A DNA stretch of 64,000 nt from Pseudobdellovibrionaceae bacterium. Its GTDB lineage: Bacteria > Bdellovibrionota > Bdellovibrionia > Bdellovibrionales > Bdellovibrionaceae. The notes below the pieces were generated by a model, which was not told where the DNA came from, made no database searches, and worked only from the letters and a program-made list of their open reading frames with translations. Position numbers and translations under genes: made by a program. This document shows positions 55,220 through 63,830 of the stretch, piece by piece (the first letter of the stretch is position 1; each line of letters begins with the position of its first letter). The stretch is from NCBI GenBank assembly GCA_022843825.1, contig JALHMX010000005.1, forward strand, positions 88,258 through 152,257. The letters are read 5' to 3'.

Positions 55220-55417
55220 TTTCCTTAAGCTTCTCTTAAAGCATTAAAAACAAAAAACTTTTTCAACAATAATCAGAAGTTAGCTGCGCTTTCCGATTGC
55301 CGCCGATTCCCCTCAATGACTACCGAATTCCCTGATCGTGTCACCGTTTTGTCACTGTAATCTGTGGTGACAAAAAAGTTCTGTTTAAAGCAGCGAGTGC
55401 CGATGCATTGGGATGAC
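55220..55417. other. Region beside the tRNA fragment with short repeats
   Basis: TGTCACC (55339-55345) and GGTGACA (55366-55372) are inverted, and TGTCAC recurs at 55350; CCGATT occurs twice near 55293-55308. Such repeats are typical next to tyrosine-recombinase attachment sites. No complete gene or integrase remnant is recognised. Confidence 0.35.
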
Positions 55418-55804
55418 TCACCCACTATTTTGCATATCGAAATTAACTTCAGATTCAGTATTTTTTAAAAGTGCACGAGCTCTCTTCCTTGCTTTCACCC
55501 GCGCCCGATCTCCGAAGCGATTAAGAACTTCAAGCATATGGTCAACAACTTCAGCCAGGGCCACGTATAAACTTGGTTCGGTTTTTTTAACTGTAATGCC
55601 GTCATACCGACCGCGAATGATATGAAGCTTAACCTTAAACATATCTGGACCCGCCTGCAACGCGGAATTTTCCATCTCTAACGTGATCAGAATTTTACTT
55701 TGCTGTAGATCAGGAAACTTTTCGACTAATGGTTCAATTTTTTCTAGTGCGGCTTCGCGTGCTAGTTCGGATTTATCTAAATTCTTAAATTTTACTTGAA
55801 TCAT
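55418..55804 (-). CDS. HPF/S30AE-like protein, copy 2
   Basis: 128 residues. QVKFKNLDKSELAREAALEK and DMFKVKLHIIRG, with SLYVALAEVVDHMLEVLNRF, form the S30AE fold; the Arg/Lys-rich helix RARVKARKRARALLK follows. It overlaps the 55801 gene by 4 bp (ATGA), the third gene of baeRF - membrane protein - HPF. This context, ribosome hibernation with a release-factor-like protein, is known for baeRF families. More divergent than the copy at 53633. Confidence 0.65.
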   Translation of the reverse strand: MIQVKFKNLDKSELAREAALEKIEPLVEKFPDLQQSKILITLEMENSALQAGPDMFKVKLHIIRGRYDGITVKKTEPSLYVALAEVVDHMLEVLNRFGDRARVKARKRARALLKNTESEVNFDMQNSG

Positions 55805-56232
55805 AGGGATCCTCCTTCAGCTGTATTCATAGTTTTTTTCATTTGAGTGCATTCATCTCCTTCACAAACTGCAGGTAATGAATCCAGACATGCAACTTTA
55901 AGATTTCTTAGGTTATCGAGAGCCGCTTTTTCAAGCCATGGCTGCAGCGCCAGCAAACTCTGAGCTTTATTCCAACAGCTTAATGGCTGAAGCTGAATTT
56001 GCTTGAGTTCACTTTGCATATTTTGTACTTGGTTTTTAATTTGCGGCGACATAACAGCTTGATTTGTGGTCGCGACGACATATTTAAAAGCTGATACGCC
56101 GGCCCATATCGTAAGTGCCCCCACTAACACAAACCCAACCAGACTTATAAACGCGATGATCTTTACTTTACGCAAGACTTCAGGCCTAGATTTTATCTTC
56201 CTTAGAATTTCAAAAATGATAAGTCGCTTCAT
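55801..56232 (-). CDS. Membrane-anchored hypothetical protein of the HPF-baeRF unit
   Basis: 143 residues. One N-terminal transmembrane helix (IIAFISLVGFVLVGALTIW) and a soluble helical part with Cys pairs (LSCWNKAQ, KVACLDSL, CEGDEC). It overlaps both neighbours by 4 bp, so it is surely translated with them. Function unknown; it could anchor or sense for the ribosome-linked partners. Confidence 0.55.
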   Translation of the reverse strand: MKRLIIFEILRKIKSRPEVLRKVKIIAFISLVGFVLVGALTIWAGVSAFKYVVATTNQAVMSPQIKNQVQNMQSELKQIQLQPLSCWNKAQSLLALQPWLEKAALDNLRNLKVACLDSLPAVCEGDECTQMKKTMNTAEGGSL

Positions 56233-57365
56233 CCAAACCTCTCTTCCATAGCTTCGTAAAGTTCACCGGATTTTTCTACAAATTGAGTATCTTCATCTAA
56301 AATAGCTAGAATGGGCCTCCCTTTTGGAATTTCATTTCTTTTGGCTATGATAACTTCGCCGCCTTGGCTTAAAACCATTTGAGCTAAATCATCCAAGATG
56401 CAGTCATCTTCATGATCCAAGTCAACCGGGTGAATCGCCAATCCTCCGGTTTTTTGGTCAATTTTTCCAAATATGTTAAGCTCATCAGTGACAATAAGTT
56501 TACGAACTTTTCCTTGAACGACAGCTCTTGAAATTTGAAAAATATTCTTCTTTGCGCGATGTCCCTCTTCAGCAATCTTAAATTCGAATAACGCCTTTTC
56601 AAGCGATTTATTGGATTCGGATTTCAGAATTTTTCGGATGTTTTGACAGACATCAACTATGTTTTGGCTCGTGAATGAATGAGCCATTGATGTTTTAACG
56701 GTATTTTTGTAAGTGAGGCTCTGATTCAGTAACTGAACAAGCGAAGAGTCTCCTGCAACGAAAAGCTGAGGTGTGGAATTTTTCGTTAAATCTAAAATCC
56801 ATTCATTGAGCCAACTAAAAGCCTGAGTCTGTTTCACCTTTTTTTGACGACTGAATTTTAAACTTTGACCGTCGCCCATAGAATCGAGCGACTTAAAAGT
56901 TTCCGGAAATAGAATTGAGTCTACTAATTTGATCGAGTTTTGATTTCCAAAGTAAAGGAAGGCTTTTTCTTTTTCTAATCCTAAGAATAAAAAATCTTGA
57001 TCTCCTTGAAGCCATCGAAGAAGAGGCTTTACATGAAAGCTTGTGGCCACTTGACAACTTTTCTCTATATCGACTGGTATATTTATTACACGAAACAAAG
57101 TCTCGTTTTTGAATAGGCCGATATTTCCTTTCATTTGCTTAAAAATTCTTGCGTCATGCAAAAGCGCGTCAAGTGGTTCAAGAAATTTCTTTCGCTCATC
57201 AGGCGTCATAACGGCGCCTAGCCATTCGTTCGCGTCATCCATGGCCATGCGGATTTGAGATTTGATATCGATCAGATTCCCTCGGTTAACTAAATACACC
57301 GTTAAATGAATTCCACCTTTTGAATCAAGTAACGGCTTAAGAGTCATTTGTCGCGAAGTTAACAT
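56229..57365 (-). CDS. baeRF-type release-factor-like protein
   Basis: 378 residues. The middle and C-terminal blocks, QLFVAGDSSLVQLL, FQISRAVVQGKVRKLIV and DDCILDDLAQMVLSQGGEVI with IPKGRPILAIL, match the bacterial archaeo-eukaryotic release factor 1-like (baeRF) proteins. These are proposed to act on stalled or hibernating ribosomes. No GGQ motif is visible. First gene of a tri-cistronic unit with overlapping starts. Confidence 0.7.
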   Translation of the reverse strand: MLTSRQMTLKPLLDSKGGIHLTVYLVNRGNLIDIKSQIRMAMDDANEWLGAVMTPDERKKFLEPLDALLHDARIFKQMKGNIGLFKNETLFRVINIPVDIEKSCQVATSFHVKPLLRWLQGDQDFLFLGLEKEKAFLYFGNQNSIKLVDSILFPETFKSLDSMGDGQSLKFSRQKKVKQTQAFSWLNEWILDLTKNSTPQLFVAGDSSLVQLLNQSLTYKNTVKTSMAHSFTSQNIVDVCQNIRKILKSESNKSLEKALFEFKIAEEGHRAKKNIFQISRAVVQGKVRKLIVTDELNIFGKIDQKTGGLAIHPVDLDHEDDCILDDLAQMVLSQGGEVIIAKRNEIPKGRPILAILDEDTQFVEKSGELYEAMEERFG

Positions 57366-57479
57366 ACAGTATCCTCCCTTAGTTGAAGCGAAAGCTTCAT
57401 GCTTTCACTTATGAGCTACTTTACGGTAGAAATACTAATTGCTAAAATAGATAAAAATACTAATATGCATTGCTTAAAG

Positions 57480-58364
57480 CTATACGATAAAAGACTCTTT
57501 TAGTTTGGATGCGATTTGATTTTCAATTTTTCGTTGGGCACTCACTAAAAAAAGTTCCTCATACACTCCTTGCACTTGTCCGATCTCGACCAGTTCTCCC
57601 CTTAAAACCTGGCCGGTCACCGTGTGCGTCGCTGTCGCAATGAGACCCATCTCATTTATAGCCATTAGTTTTTTAACTGATATGTCTTGGCTTTCGATGA
57701 CAATATTAAGTTCAATTTTATTCAGCTTGGCCCAATGGTCTAGGTCTGATCTTAACCGACTATCGTAAGTCGGCAATATCATAGGCTGACCTGACATTGA
57801 TTTCGGAAATCCTTTTCGTAACGATCTAAACTTCGGAGCCGCGTAAAAGGCGACATTTTTCTTGGTAATAGATTTAGGGTACAACCCTTTGCCATCAATT
57901 CCTGTTGGTAAAAAGTTGGTCACCATCAGATCCATACGATGTGAAGCAATCTCTCGTAGGAGTTCATCGGATTTTCCTTCGGATAAGGTAATCTGACATG
58001 GTGATATTCGAAAAGCATGCTTAACCAACTGGAGTACAATTTGCTTAGGTACACTATCTAGCGCTCCAAGATGCAAGGTCGGCTTTAAGGGTTTTAAACG
58101 ATCGTGAAGCACCTCATACATTTCGGATCCCATACGAAAAATATTTTTTGCATAATCAAAAGCCAGCTTTCCTTGTTCAGTGAGGATTAATTTTTTATGT
58201 TGTCGTTCAAACAGCTGTACCCCGAGATTGTCTTCGAATTGTTTGAGCTGGGCTGATAAGGTGGGTTGTCCGATTCGCAGTTTAAGCGCGGCTTTAGAAA
58301 CGGATCCCTCTTCGGCTATAGTTTTAAAATAAAAAAGATGATGATAGTTGATCCATGGACTCAC
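57480..58364 (-). CDS. LysR-family regulator, NhaR-like
   Basis: 294 residues from the GTG at 58364, preceded by GAGGTG; the frame opens at 58397. The HTH INYHHLFYFKTIAEEGSVSK with PTLSAQLKQFEDNLGVQLFE resembles NhaR, which responds to Na+ and membrane stress. The effector domain is normal length. Its start faces terC across 137 bp, so it probably controls terC-usp-htpX and perhaps itself. No operator identified. Confidence 0.82.
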   Translation of the reverse strand: MSPWINYHHLFYFKTIAEEGSVSKAALKLRIGQPTLSAQLKQFEDNLGVQLFERQHKKLILTEQGKLAFDYAKNIFRMGSEMYEVLHDRLKPLKPTLHLGALDSVPKQIVLQLVKHAFRISPCQITLSEGKSDELLREIASHRMDLMVTNFLPTGIDGKGLYPKSITKKNVAFYAAPKFRSLRKGFPKSMSGQPMILPTYDSRLRSDLDHWAKLNKIELNIVIESQDISVKKLMAINEMGLIATATHTVTGQVLRGELVEIGQVQGVYEELFLVSAQRKIENQIASKLKESFIV

Positions 58365-58501
58365 TGGGCACCTCAATTCTTGTATAGTATTAAACAATGC
58401 AAATTAGCTTTATTATCTATTTGAAGAATATCGCAAAAAATCCGATTATACACAAGAAATATGAACAAAAATTTGAAAAACATAAATGAACAGGAACTGA
58501 G

Positions 58502-59539
58502 ATGATGTTATTTCCATTTAACGATTACTGGTGGTTCTATTTAGGCTTCACAGCTTTTATCCTCATTGTTTTAGCACTCGACTTAGGTGTGTTTCATAAA
58601 AAGGCGCACGAGGTCAGCTTTAAGGAGGCTTCAATATGGACTGCCCTATGGATAAGTCTTGCGCTGGTTTTTAATTATTTGTTTTATTTATATGCGCAAT
58701 ATAGATTCTCTACCCATGAGCGATACACCTCCATGCCTGGGTTCGATCCCGACGCACAAGCGAAAACATCTGCCTTAGAATTTCTGACCGGCTTTGTTGT
58801 CGAAAAGTCCTTAGCCATCGACAACATTTTTATATTTGCTGTGGTGTTTGCTTACTTCGGAGTTCCAAAAATTTATCAGCATCGAGTTCTTTTTTGGGGA
58901 ATATTAGGGGCCCTCGTTTTCAGAGCTATCTTTATTGCTATGGGCTCGGTTCTCATGCAATACCACTGGGTCGTCATATTCTTCGGTGGACTATTGATTC
59001 TCACTGGAATAAAAATGTTTTTCGCCGGAACGCAGGCTCAAAATTTAGAGAATAATTTCTTAATCAAGCAACTCAAGAAAGTTTTCCGAGTACACCCTCA
59101 AATTGAAGGACAAAAGTTTTTTATCAAAAAAAACGGTTTGACCTATGTCACCCCGCTTTTCTTAGCCCTTATTTTCCTTGAGCTCAGCGATATTATTTTT
59201 GCAGTAGATTCGGTACCTGCGATCTTTGCGCTAACTAAAGAGCCATTAATTGTATTTACCTCAAACATTTTTGCAATTTTAGGTCTTCGTTCAATGTATT
59301 TTATGCTTGCCGGAGTTATGGATAGATTCGCCTATATAAAATATGGTCTTGCCTCGGTGCTCGTATTTGTTGGCCTAAAGATGGTTTGGCTCAATGAAGC
59401 CTTCGGCGGAAAGTTTCCGATTAATTGGTCACTTGGAATTATTGCCTTCCTGATTGGCTCATCGATTGTTGCTTCAATGATAATTGACCGTCGAAAGCGA
59501 AGATTGGAACTACAAAGAATTAATTTAAAGAACATTTAA
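58502..59539 (+). CDS. TerC-family membrane protein, copy 2
   Basis: 345 residues. EFLTGFVVEKSLAIDNIF and ELSDIIFAVDSVPAIFALT are the family motifs. Compared with the copy at 45852 it has an insertion between helices 2 and 3 (YRFSTHERYTSMPGFDPD). Starts at ATG 58502 with AGGAACTGAG upstream. First gene of a likely terC-usp-htpX-zinc ribbon operon, divergent from LysR. Confidence 0.88.
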   Translation: MMLFPFNDYWWFYLGFTAFILIVLALDLGVFHKKAHEVSFKEASIWTALWISLALVFNYLFYLYAQYRFSTHERYTSMPGFDPDAQAKTSALEFLTGFVVEKSLAIDNIFIFAVVFAYFGVPKIYQHRVLFWGILGALVFRAIFIAMGSVLMQYHWVVIFFGGLLILTGIKMFFAGTQAQNLENNFLIKQLKKVFRVHPQIEGQKFFIKKNGLTYVTPLFLALIFLELSDIIFAVDSVPAIFALTKEPLIVFTSNIFAILGLRSMYFMLAGVMDRFAYIKYGLASVLVFVGLKMVWLNEAFGGKFPINWSLGIIAFLIGSSIVASMIIDRRKRRLELQRINLKNI

Positions 59540-59561
59540 ACTATTAAAGAAAGAGAAATTT

Positions 59562-60440
59562 ATGAAAGCACTTTGGGGAGTCGAGCCATTTCATCAAACC
59601 GAAGCACAAATTGGAAGAACCTATCGGTTTATTTCAGAATTTTGCGGCGATAACGGCAAGATAGAAATTGGGTTCATTGTTACTCGTATGGAAAATGAAC
59701 TCAACTTAGCCTTTGATGTTGATCAGGATAGGCGATTCACATCTTATCCAAAAGAAATTCTTGTGAAGAAATTAAATCGCTCTGGAGTTCAGAGCAAAAA
59801 TGTCGGCATTAACGTTGTCGATTATCCAACATTTTCGAAAACGAAGGCAGCAAATCGACTGCTCGAGCTCGCAAAAGATAAAGATTGCGAAATTTGCGTG
59901 ATTTACAGTCAGGGCGGTGGCGAAATAAAGAAATTATTTCTAGGCAGCTTTGCAGAGTCAGCCGTTCATCTCAGTGATCGAAACCTGCTGATTATTAACC
60001 CTCACACAAAACTGCCGAAAAAAATTCGCACAGTTTTATTCTGTTATGTGCCTTCAAAAGAATCTCTTAGCGCGCTTAAAAAAATGATAAATTTTTGCCA
60101 AAAACATCGAGCAAAGCTCGTGATATTTCACGCCGCCCAATTTTGCTTTGGTGTGCCCGATAATGAAGCCGATGATGAGGTAAAGTCTTATAACAAGGCC
60201 GTAAGGAAGTGGAAGCTTGAGATCGAGAAAAAATGCGCTCAGGCAAATGTGAAATGTGAATTTCAAATCTCATCAGAATTCGCGATGGTTAGTAGCCTTG
60301 CACTAAAAACAGCAAAGAAAGTGCGTGCCGATTTGATCTGTGTTTTAGCGAAATCTGGTCCAGCAACGGCGCTAATCGGAGGCAGCGTGACACGTCAAAT
60401 TTTAAGGTCTAGCAACTTACCCATATTAGTTATGCGTTAG
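59562..60440 (+). CDS. Universal stress protein with two USP domains
   Basis: 292 residues. The first USP domain has a degenerate nucleotide loop (GSFAESAVHLSDRNLLIINP). The second has IGGSVTRQILRSSNLPILVM, close to the GxxGx(9)S type. Cytosolic stress-survival factor. 22 bp after terC, 28 bp before htpX. Confidence 0.8.
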   Translation: MKALWGVEPFHQTEAQIGRTYRFISEFCGDNGKIEIGFIVTRMENELNLAFDVDQDRRFTSYPKEILVKKLNRSGVQSKNVGINVVDYPTFSKTKAANRLLELAKDKDCEICVIYSQGGGEIKKLFLGSFAESAVHLSDRNLLIINPHTKLPKKIRTVLFCYVPSKESLSALKKMINFCQKHRAKLVIFHAAQFCFGVPDNEADDEVKSYNKAVRKWKLEIEKKCAQANVKCEFQISSEFAMVSSLALKTAKKVRADLICVLAKSGPATALIGGSVTRQILRSSNLPILVMR

Positions 60441-60468
60441 TTTTAATTGATTTGAAAGGAGATTAGTT

Positions 60469-61359
60469 ATGAAAATAGCAAAACGGGTTTTCTTGTTCAT
60501 GTCCGTTAACATTCTCATTATAGCCACTCTGTCGATAGTGATGTCGATGTTTGGCGTTCAGCCCTATTTAGATGCGAAAGGCATTAACTACCAATCGCTC
60601 ATGATTTTTTGTATGATTTGGGGCTTCGGTGGAGCTTTTATTTCTCTGGCCCTTTCACGTGTCATGGCTAAGTGGATGATGGGGGTTAAAATTATTGATC
60701 CTGAAACAAAAGACGCAGAATTAAGAGCTCTTGTTCAAAAAGTATATGGATTTGCCAGAATCGCTGGGATTCAAAAGATGCCCGAAGTAGGTTACTATGA
60801 AGCTGACGATTTAAACGCTTTTGCCACGGGACCAACGAGGAATCGTTCGCTGGTTGCCGTTTCAACTGGGTTATTGAGAAACATGAATGAAAAAGAGCTC
60901 GATGGCGTTTTGGCTCACGAAGTGGCCCACATTGCAAACGGCGATATGGTGACGATGACTCTCGTTCAAGGCGTGGTCAATGCCTTTGTTATGTTTTTAG
61001 CTCGAGTCATTGGTTTTTTTGCAAGCCAGTTTGTTTCAGAAGATAAGCGCGGTATTGTTCAGTTTGGAATTGTGATCGCTTTTGAAATTATCTTAGGAAT
61101 TCTTGGAATGATCGTGGTATCAGCTTTCTCGAGACAAAGAGAATACCGCGCTGACCGTGGCGGCGCTTCGCTTTCAAGCCCTCAAAGCATGATTTTAGCT
61201 TTAGAAAGATTAAAAGCAAACTACCAAATTCCACCCGCTCAAGAGCAACCAGCTATTGCTTCGCTAAAAATTTCAGGTAAGGCCGGTGGTTTACTTAAGT
61301 TATTTTCAACCCATCCTGATTTGAATGATCGAATTGAAAGATTAAAAGCAGCTATCTAA
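60469..61359 (+). CDS. htpX: Membrane zinc protease HtpX
   Basis: 296 residues. VLAHEVAHIANGDMVTM carries HExxH, and the third ligand is in REYRADRGGASLSS. Two N-terminal helices and one or two more around VVNAFVMFLARVIGFFA. Degrades misfolded inner-membrane proteins. GGAGATTAGTT upstream of ATG. Confidence 0.92.
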   Translation: MKIAKRVFLFMSVNILIIATLSIVMSMFGVQPYLDAKGINYQSLMIFCMIWGFGGAFISLALSRVMAKWMMGVKIIDPETKDAELRALVQKVYGFARIAGIQKMPEVGYYEADDLNAFATGPTRNRSLVAVSTGLLRNMNEKELDGVLAHEVAHIANGDMVTMTLVQGVVNAFVMFLARVIGFFASQFVSEDKRGIVQFGIVIAFEIILGILGMIVVSAFSRQREYRADRGGASLSSPQSMILALERLKANYQIPPAQEQPAIASLKISGKAGGLLKLFSTHPDLNDRIERLKAAI

Positions 61360-61378
61360 AACAAACAACGGAGGAAAA

Positions 61379-61630
61379 ATGAAATGTCCAACATGTCCAG
61401 AAACTAAATTAGTTATGACTGACCGACAAGGAATCGAAATCGATTACTGTCCTGAATGCCGCGGAGTTTGGCTTGATCGCGGCGAACTGGATAAACTCAT
61501 TGAAAAATCAGCTTCAACTCAAAGTGCTCAGCCTGTCCGGCCCAATGACTACAGAGACTCTAAAGATGATTACAGAAAAGAACATTACTACAAGAGAAAA
61601 AAATCGTTTCTATCGGACATCTTTGACTAA
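61379..61630 (+). CDS. TFIIB-type zinc-ribbon protein
   Basis: 83 residues. CPTCPETKLVM and YCPECRGVWLDRGELDKLI are the zf-TFIIB domain; the rest is charged and disordered. AACGGAGG precedes the ATG. Often encoded with htpX-like or stress genes; function unknown. Last intact gene of the stress operon. Confidence 0.82.
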   Translation: MKCPTCPETKLVMTDRQGIEIDYCPECRGVWLDRGELDKLIEKSASTQSAQPVRPNDYRDSKDDYRKEHYYKRKKSFLSDIFD

Positions 61631-61648
61631 TTTAAAGAACGGAACAAT

Positions 61649-61711
61649 ATGATCTCATATTCAATTTACAAAATCTTTCACATCTTAGGTGTCATGATGG
61701 TTTTTCTTTGA
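61649..61711 (+). pseudogene. 5' remnant of a membrane protein gene cut by the inverted-repeat element
   Basis: ATG 61649 opens MISYSIYKIFHILGVMMVFL, then a TGA at 61709-61711 formed at the junction with the element. The sequence has the look of the first helix of a membrane protein, with a usual ribosome context. No continuation is recognised beyond 61920. Confidence 0.5.
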
Positions 61712-61920
61712 AACTGATCTCTTTTAAGGTGCAAATTTGTACTAGCGCCTCTTGTAAGTGTCGATTTTTAAAGAAATTTTCTTGTATCGTTGCTGCATCC
61801 TGAATTTTATATTCATAAAATTCGGGATGGCCATCTGAAAGTTGAAATTATTAAACATTATCAGGCTCTTAGAGGATGGCGCACACTCAACTTTGCACTT
61901 TAAAAGAGATCAGTTTCAAA
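61707..61920. mobile_element. 214-bp inverted-repeat element, MITE-like
   Basis: Ends 61707-61735 and 61892-61920 are inverted and match at 28 of 29 positions, starting TTTGAAACTGATCTCTTTTA; similarity continues weakly inwards (GCGCC). An inner near-palindrome (CATCC.GAATTTTAT with ATAAAATTC.GGATG) adds a second hairpin. No transposase and no clear target duplication; only one copy is seen here. Confidence 0.6.
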
Positions 61921-62051
61921 AGTTCTATCTTGTTTTGACGCGGCACAGGAGCCTTGAGTTACATGAAAGATTTTGAAAACACTACGTGATTGGAACATTT
62001 AAATCGTTTACTTTTAAATTCTAGAATCTAATTTGCTGTGAGAATATAAAA

Positions 62052-63203
62052 ATGCCTTTAGTGAAAACTCATAAAATTATGACAAAATCTCTACCACCAG
62101 TAATTGGAATCATCGGTGGCGGTCAGCTAGCCAGAATGATGATTCAAGAAGGTCAAAAACTTGGAGTTCCACTTCGACTTATCGCTAAAGACCATTCGGA
62201 ACCCGCAGCCCAGGTCTTAAATCAGAGCTTCTTTTTTAAGGGCGATCCAGAAAGCTACAAAGATCTGCGGGCTTTTTTGAAAACTGTAAATCTTGTGACT
62301 TTTGAAAGCGAATTCATATCCGTGGCACTTCTTGAGCAGGCCGCAAAAGAACTACCCGTTCAATTTTTTCCCGGGTTACAAATCATGGCGCAATTACAAG
62401 ACAGATTGTTTCAAAAACGCCTCTTGGTTGAAAATAAAATAGCTACCTCTCCGTTTCTATTTTCTGAAAACGAAGTAGACCATTTTGAATTTTTTAAAAA
62501 ATACAAAAAAGTTGTCTATAAAAAACGAATTGGTGGATATGACGGTTACGGCACCTTTATTTTCGATTCAATAAAAGACATAAAGAGATTTCTGACAAAA
62601 AATAATCTTCAAGATTTTATTGTAGAGGTTTTCATTCCCTTCACCAGAGAACTGGCCTGTACATTTGTTCGAGCTTCTTCCATTAAGAGTGTGGCCAATT
62701 ACCCGCTGGTTGAAACGCGCCAAGCCCATCATCGGTGTGATTTCGTCTTCGGACCAATTGCTCACCCTGGCACTAAAAAATTATTCAAGCAGATAAAAAA
62801 AATGCTGAATGCTGTGGATTATGTCGGGTGTATCACCTTTGAATTATTTGAAGTTAAAGGCCAGCTTCTTGTTAACGAAGTAGCGCCACGAGTTCACAAT
62901 TCTGCTCACTACACTCAAAATGCTTGCAATAAAAATCAATTTCAGGCCCATCTGCAGGCGGGCCTTGGCTTGCCACTCTCTCATTTAAAAATGTCTAATC
63001 GATATTTCGCCATGACCAATTTGCTTGGCGCCTCAATCGACGTCTTAAAACATCAGCATCTGCTGACTGGCATTCTGCATTGGTACGGAAAAATCGAATC
63101 CAGAGCTGGTCGCAAAATGGGTCACATTAATTATTTAAGTGATAATTCCAAGATTCTGTCCCTTGCCCTGAGCGAGCGAAAAAAGTTTCTTGGACAAAAA
63201 TAG
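62052..63203 (+). CDS. purK: 5-(carboxyamino)imidazole ribonucleotide synthase PurK
   Basis: 383 residues. GIIGGGQLARMMIQEG is the N-terminal pre-ATP-grasp motif. YKKRIGGYDGYGTF is the ATP-grasp loop, and NEVAPRVHNSAHYTQNA is the active-site end. It makes N5-CAIR from AIR, ATP and bicarbonate. An ATG at 62079 is also in frame. 79 bp upstream of purE. Confidence 0.93.
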   Translation: MPLVKTHKIMTKSLPPVIGIIGGGQLARMMIQEGQKLGVPLRLIAKDHSEPAAQVLNQSFFFKGDPESYKDLRAFLKTVNLVTFESEFISVALLEQAAKELPVQFFPGLQIMAQLQDRLFQKRLLVENKIATSPFLFSENEVDHFEFFKKYKKVVYKKRIGGYDGYGTFIFDSIKDIKRFLTKNNLQDFIVEVFIPFTRELACTFVRASSIKSVANYPLVETRQAHHRCDFVFGPIAHPGTKKLFKQIKKMLNAVDYVGCITFELFEVKGQLLVNEVAPRVHNSAHYTQNACNKNQFQAHLQAGLGLPLSHLKMSNRYFAMTNLLGASIDVLKHQHLLTGILHWYGKIESRAGRKMGHINYLSDNSKILSLALSERKKFLGQK

Positions 63204-63281
63204 TACCACTAGTAATGACGCAAATGAATCGGAAGAATTTTTATTTTCATTAGGCGAACTTTATGAGACGATTTTTTTGAG

Positions 63282-63830
63282 ATGAAAAATTCTTTAGCTA
63301 AACCTTCTGATAAGAATCGACCTTTAGTTGGACTGATCATGGGATCACAATCTGATTTTCCAGTCATGCAAAAAGCTACTGAGATATTGACGAAGTTCAA
63401 GATTCCGTGGGAGCTAAAAATTGTTTCCGCCCATAGAACACCACAGAAAATGTACGAGTATGCGCACACTGCTTATGCACGTGGCCTTAAAGTTATCATT
63501 GCCGGTGCGGGGGGCGCCGCCCATTTGCCAGGGATGGTGGCCAGCATCACTACGCTGCCCGTTATAGGTGTCCCCATTGAAACTAAATATCTAAAGGGAT
63601 TGGATTCATTACTTTCAATTGTACAAATGCCAAGGGGTATTCCTGTCGCCACAGTCGCCATAAATAATGCCGAAAACGCGGGTATTTTAGCTGCTCGAAT
63701 CTTGGGGGTTTCTGAATTGGGCCAATCTCAGCTCAAATTACCCCAAAAATTGAATCAGTTTGAAAAAAAACTAGAAAAACAAGTCTTAAAGATGAACCAA
63801 TCAGTGGTGAAGATATTACGCGGCAAATAG
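63282..63830 (+). CDS. purE: N5-CAIR mutase PurE (class I)
   Basis: 182 residues. [22 protein letters not shown] and [13 protein letters not shown] are the PurE motifs (catalytic His in AHRTP). Makes CAIR from N5-CAIR, the next step after PurK. The C-terminal extension of about 20 residues is charged and helical. Confidence 0.95.
   Translation: MKNSLAKPSDKNRPLVGLIMGSQSDFPVMQKATEILTKFKIPWELKIVSAHRTPQKMYEYAHTAYARGLKVIIAGAGGAAHLPGMVASITTLPVIGVPIETKYLKGLDSLLSIVQMPRGIPVATVAINNAENAGILAARILGVSELGQSQLKLPQKLNQFEKKLEKQVLKMNQSVVKILRGK

Noticed and set aside
55220..55417. Minus-strand open frame next to the tRNA fragment, considered as an integrase tail
   Set aside because: The translated end shows no recombinase motif and it crosses the HPF-like gene in another frame.
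63209..63469. Minus-strand frame overlapping the start of purE
   Set aside because: Overlaps the purE start and the AHRTP region; no ribosome site or family match.
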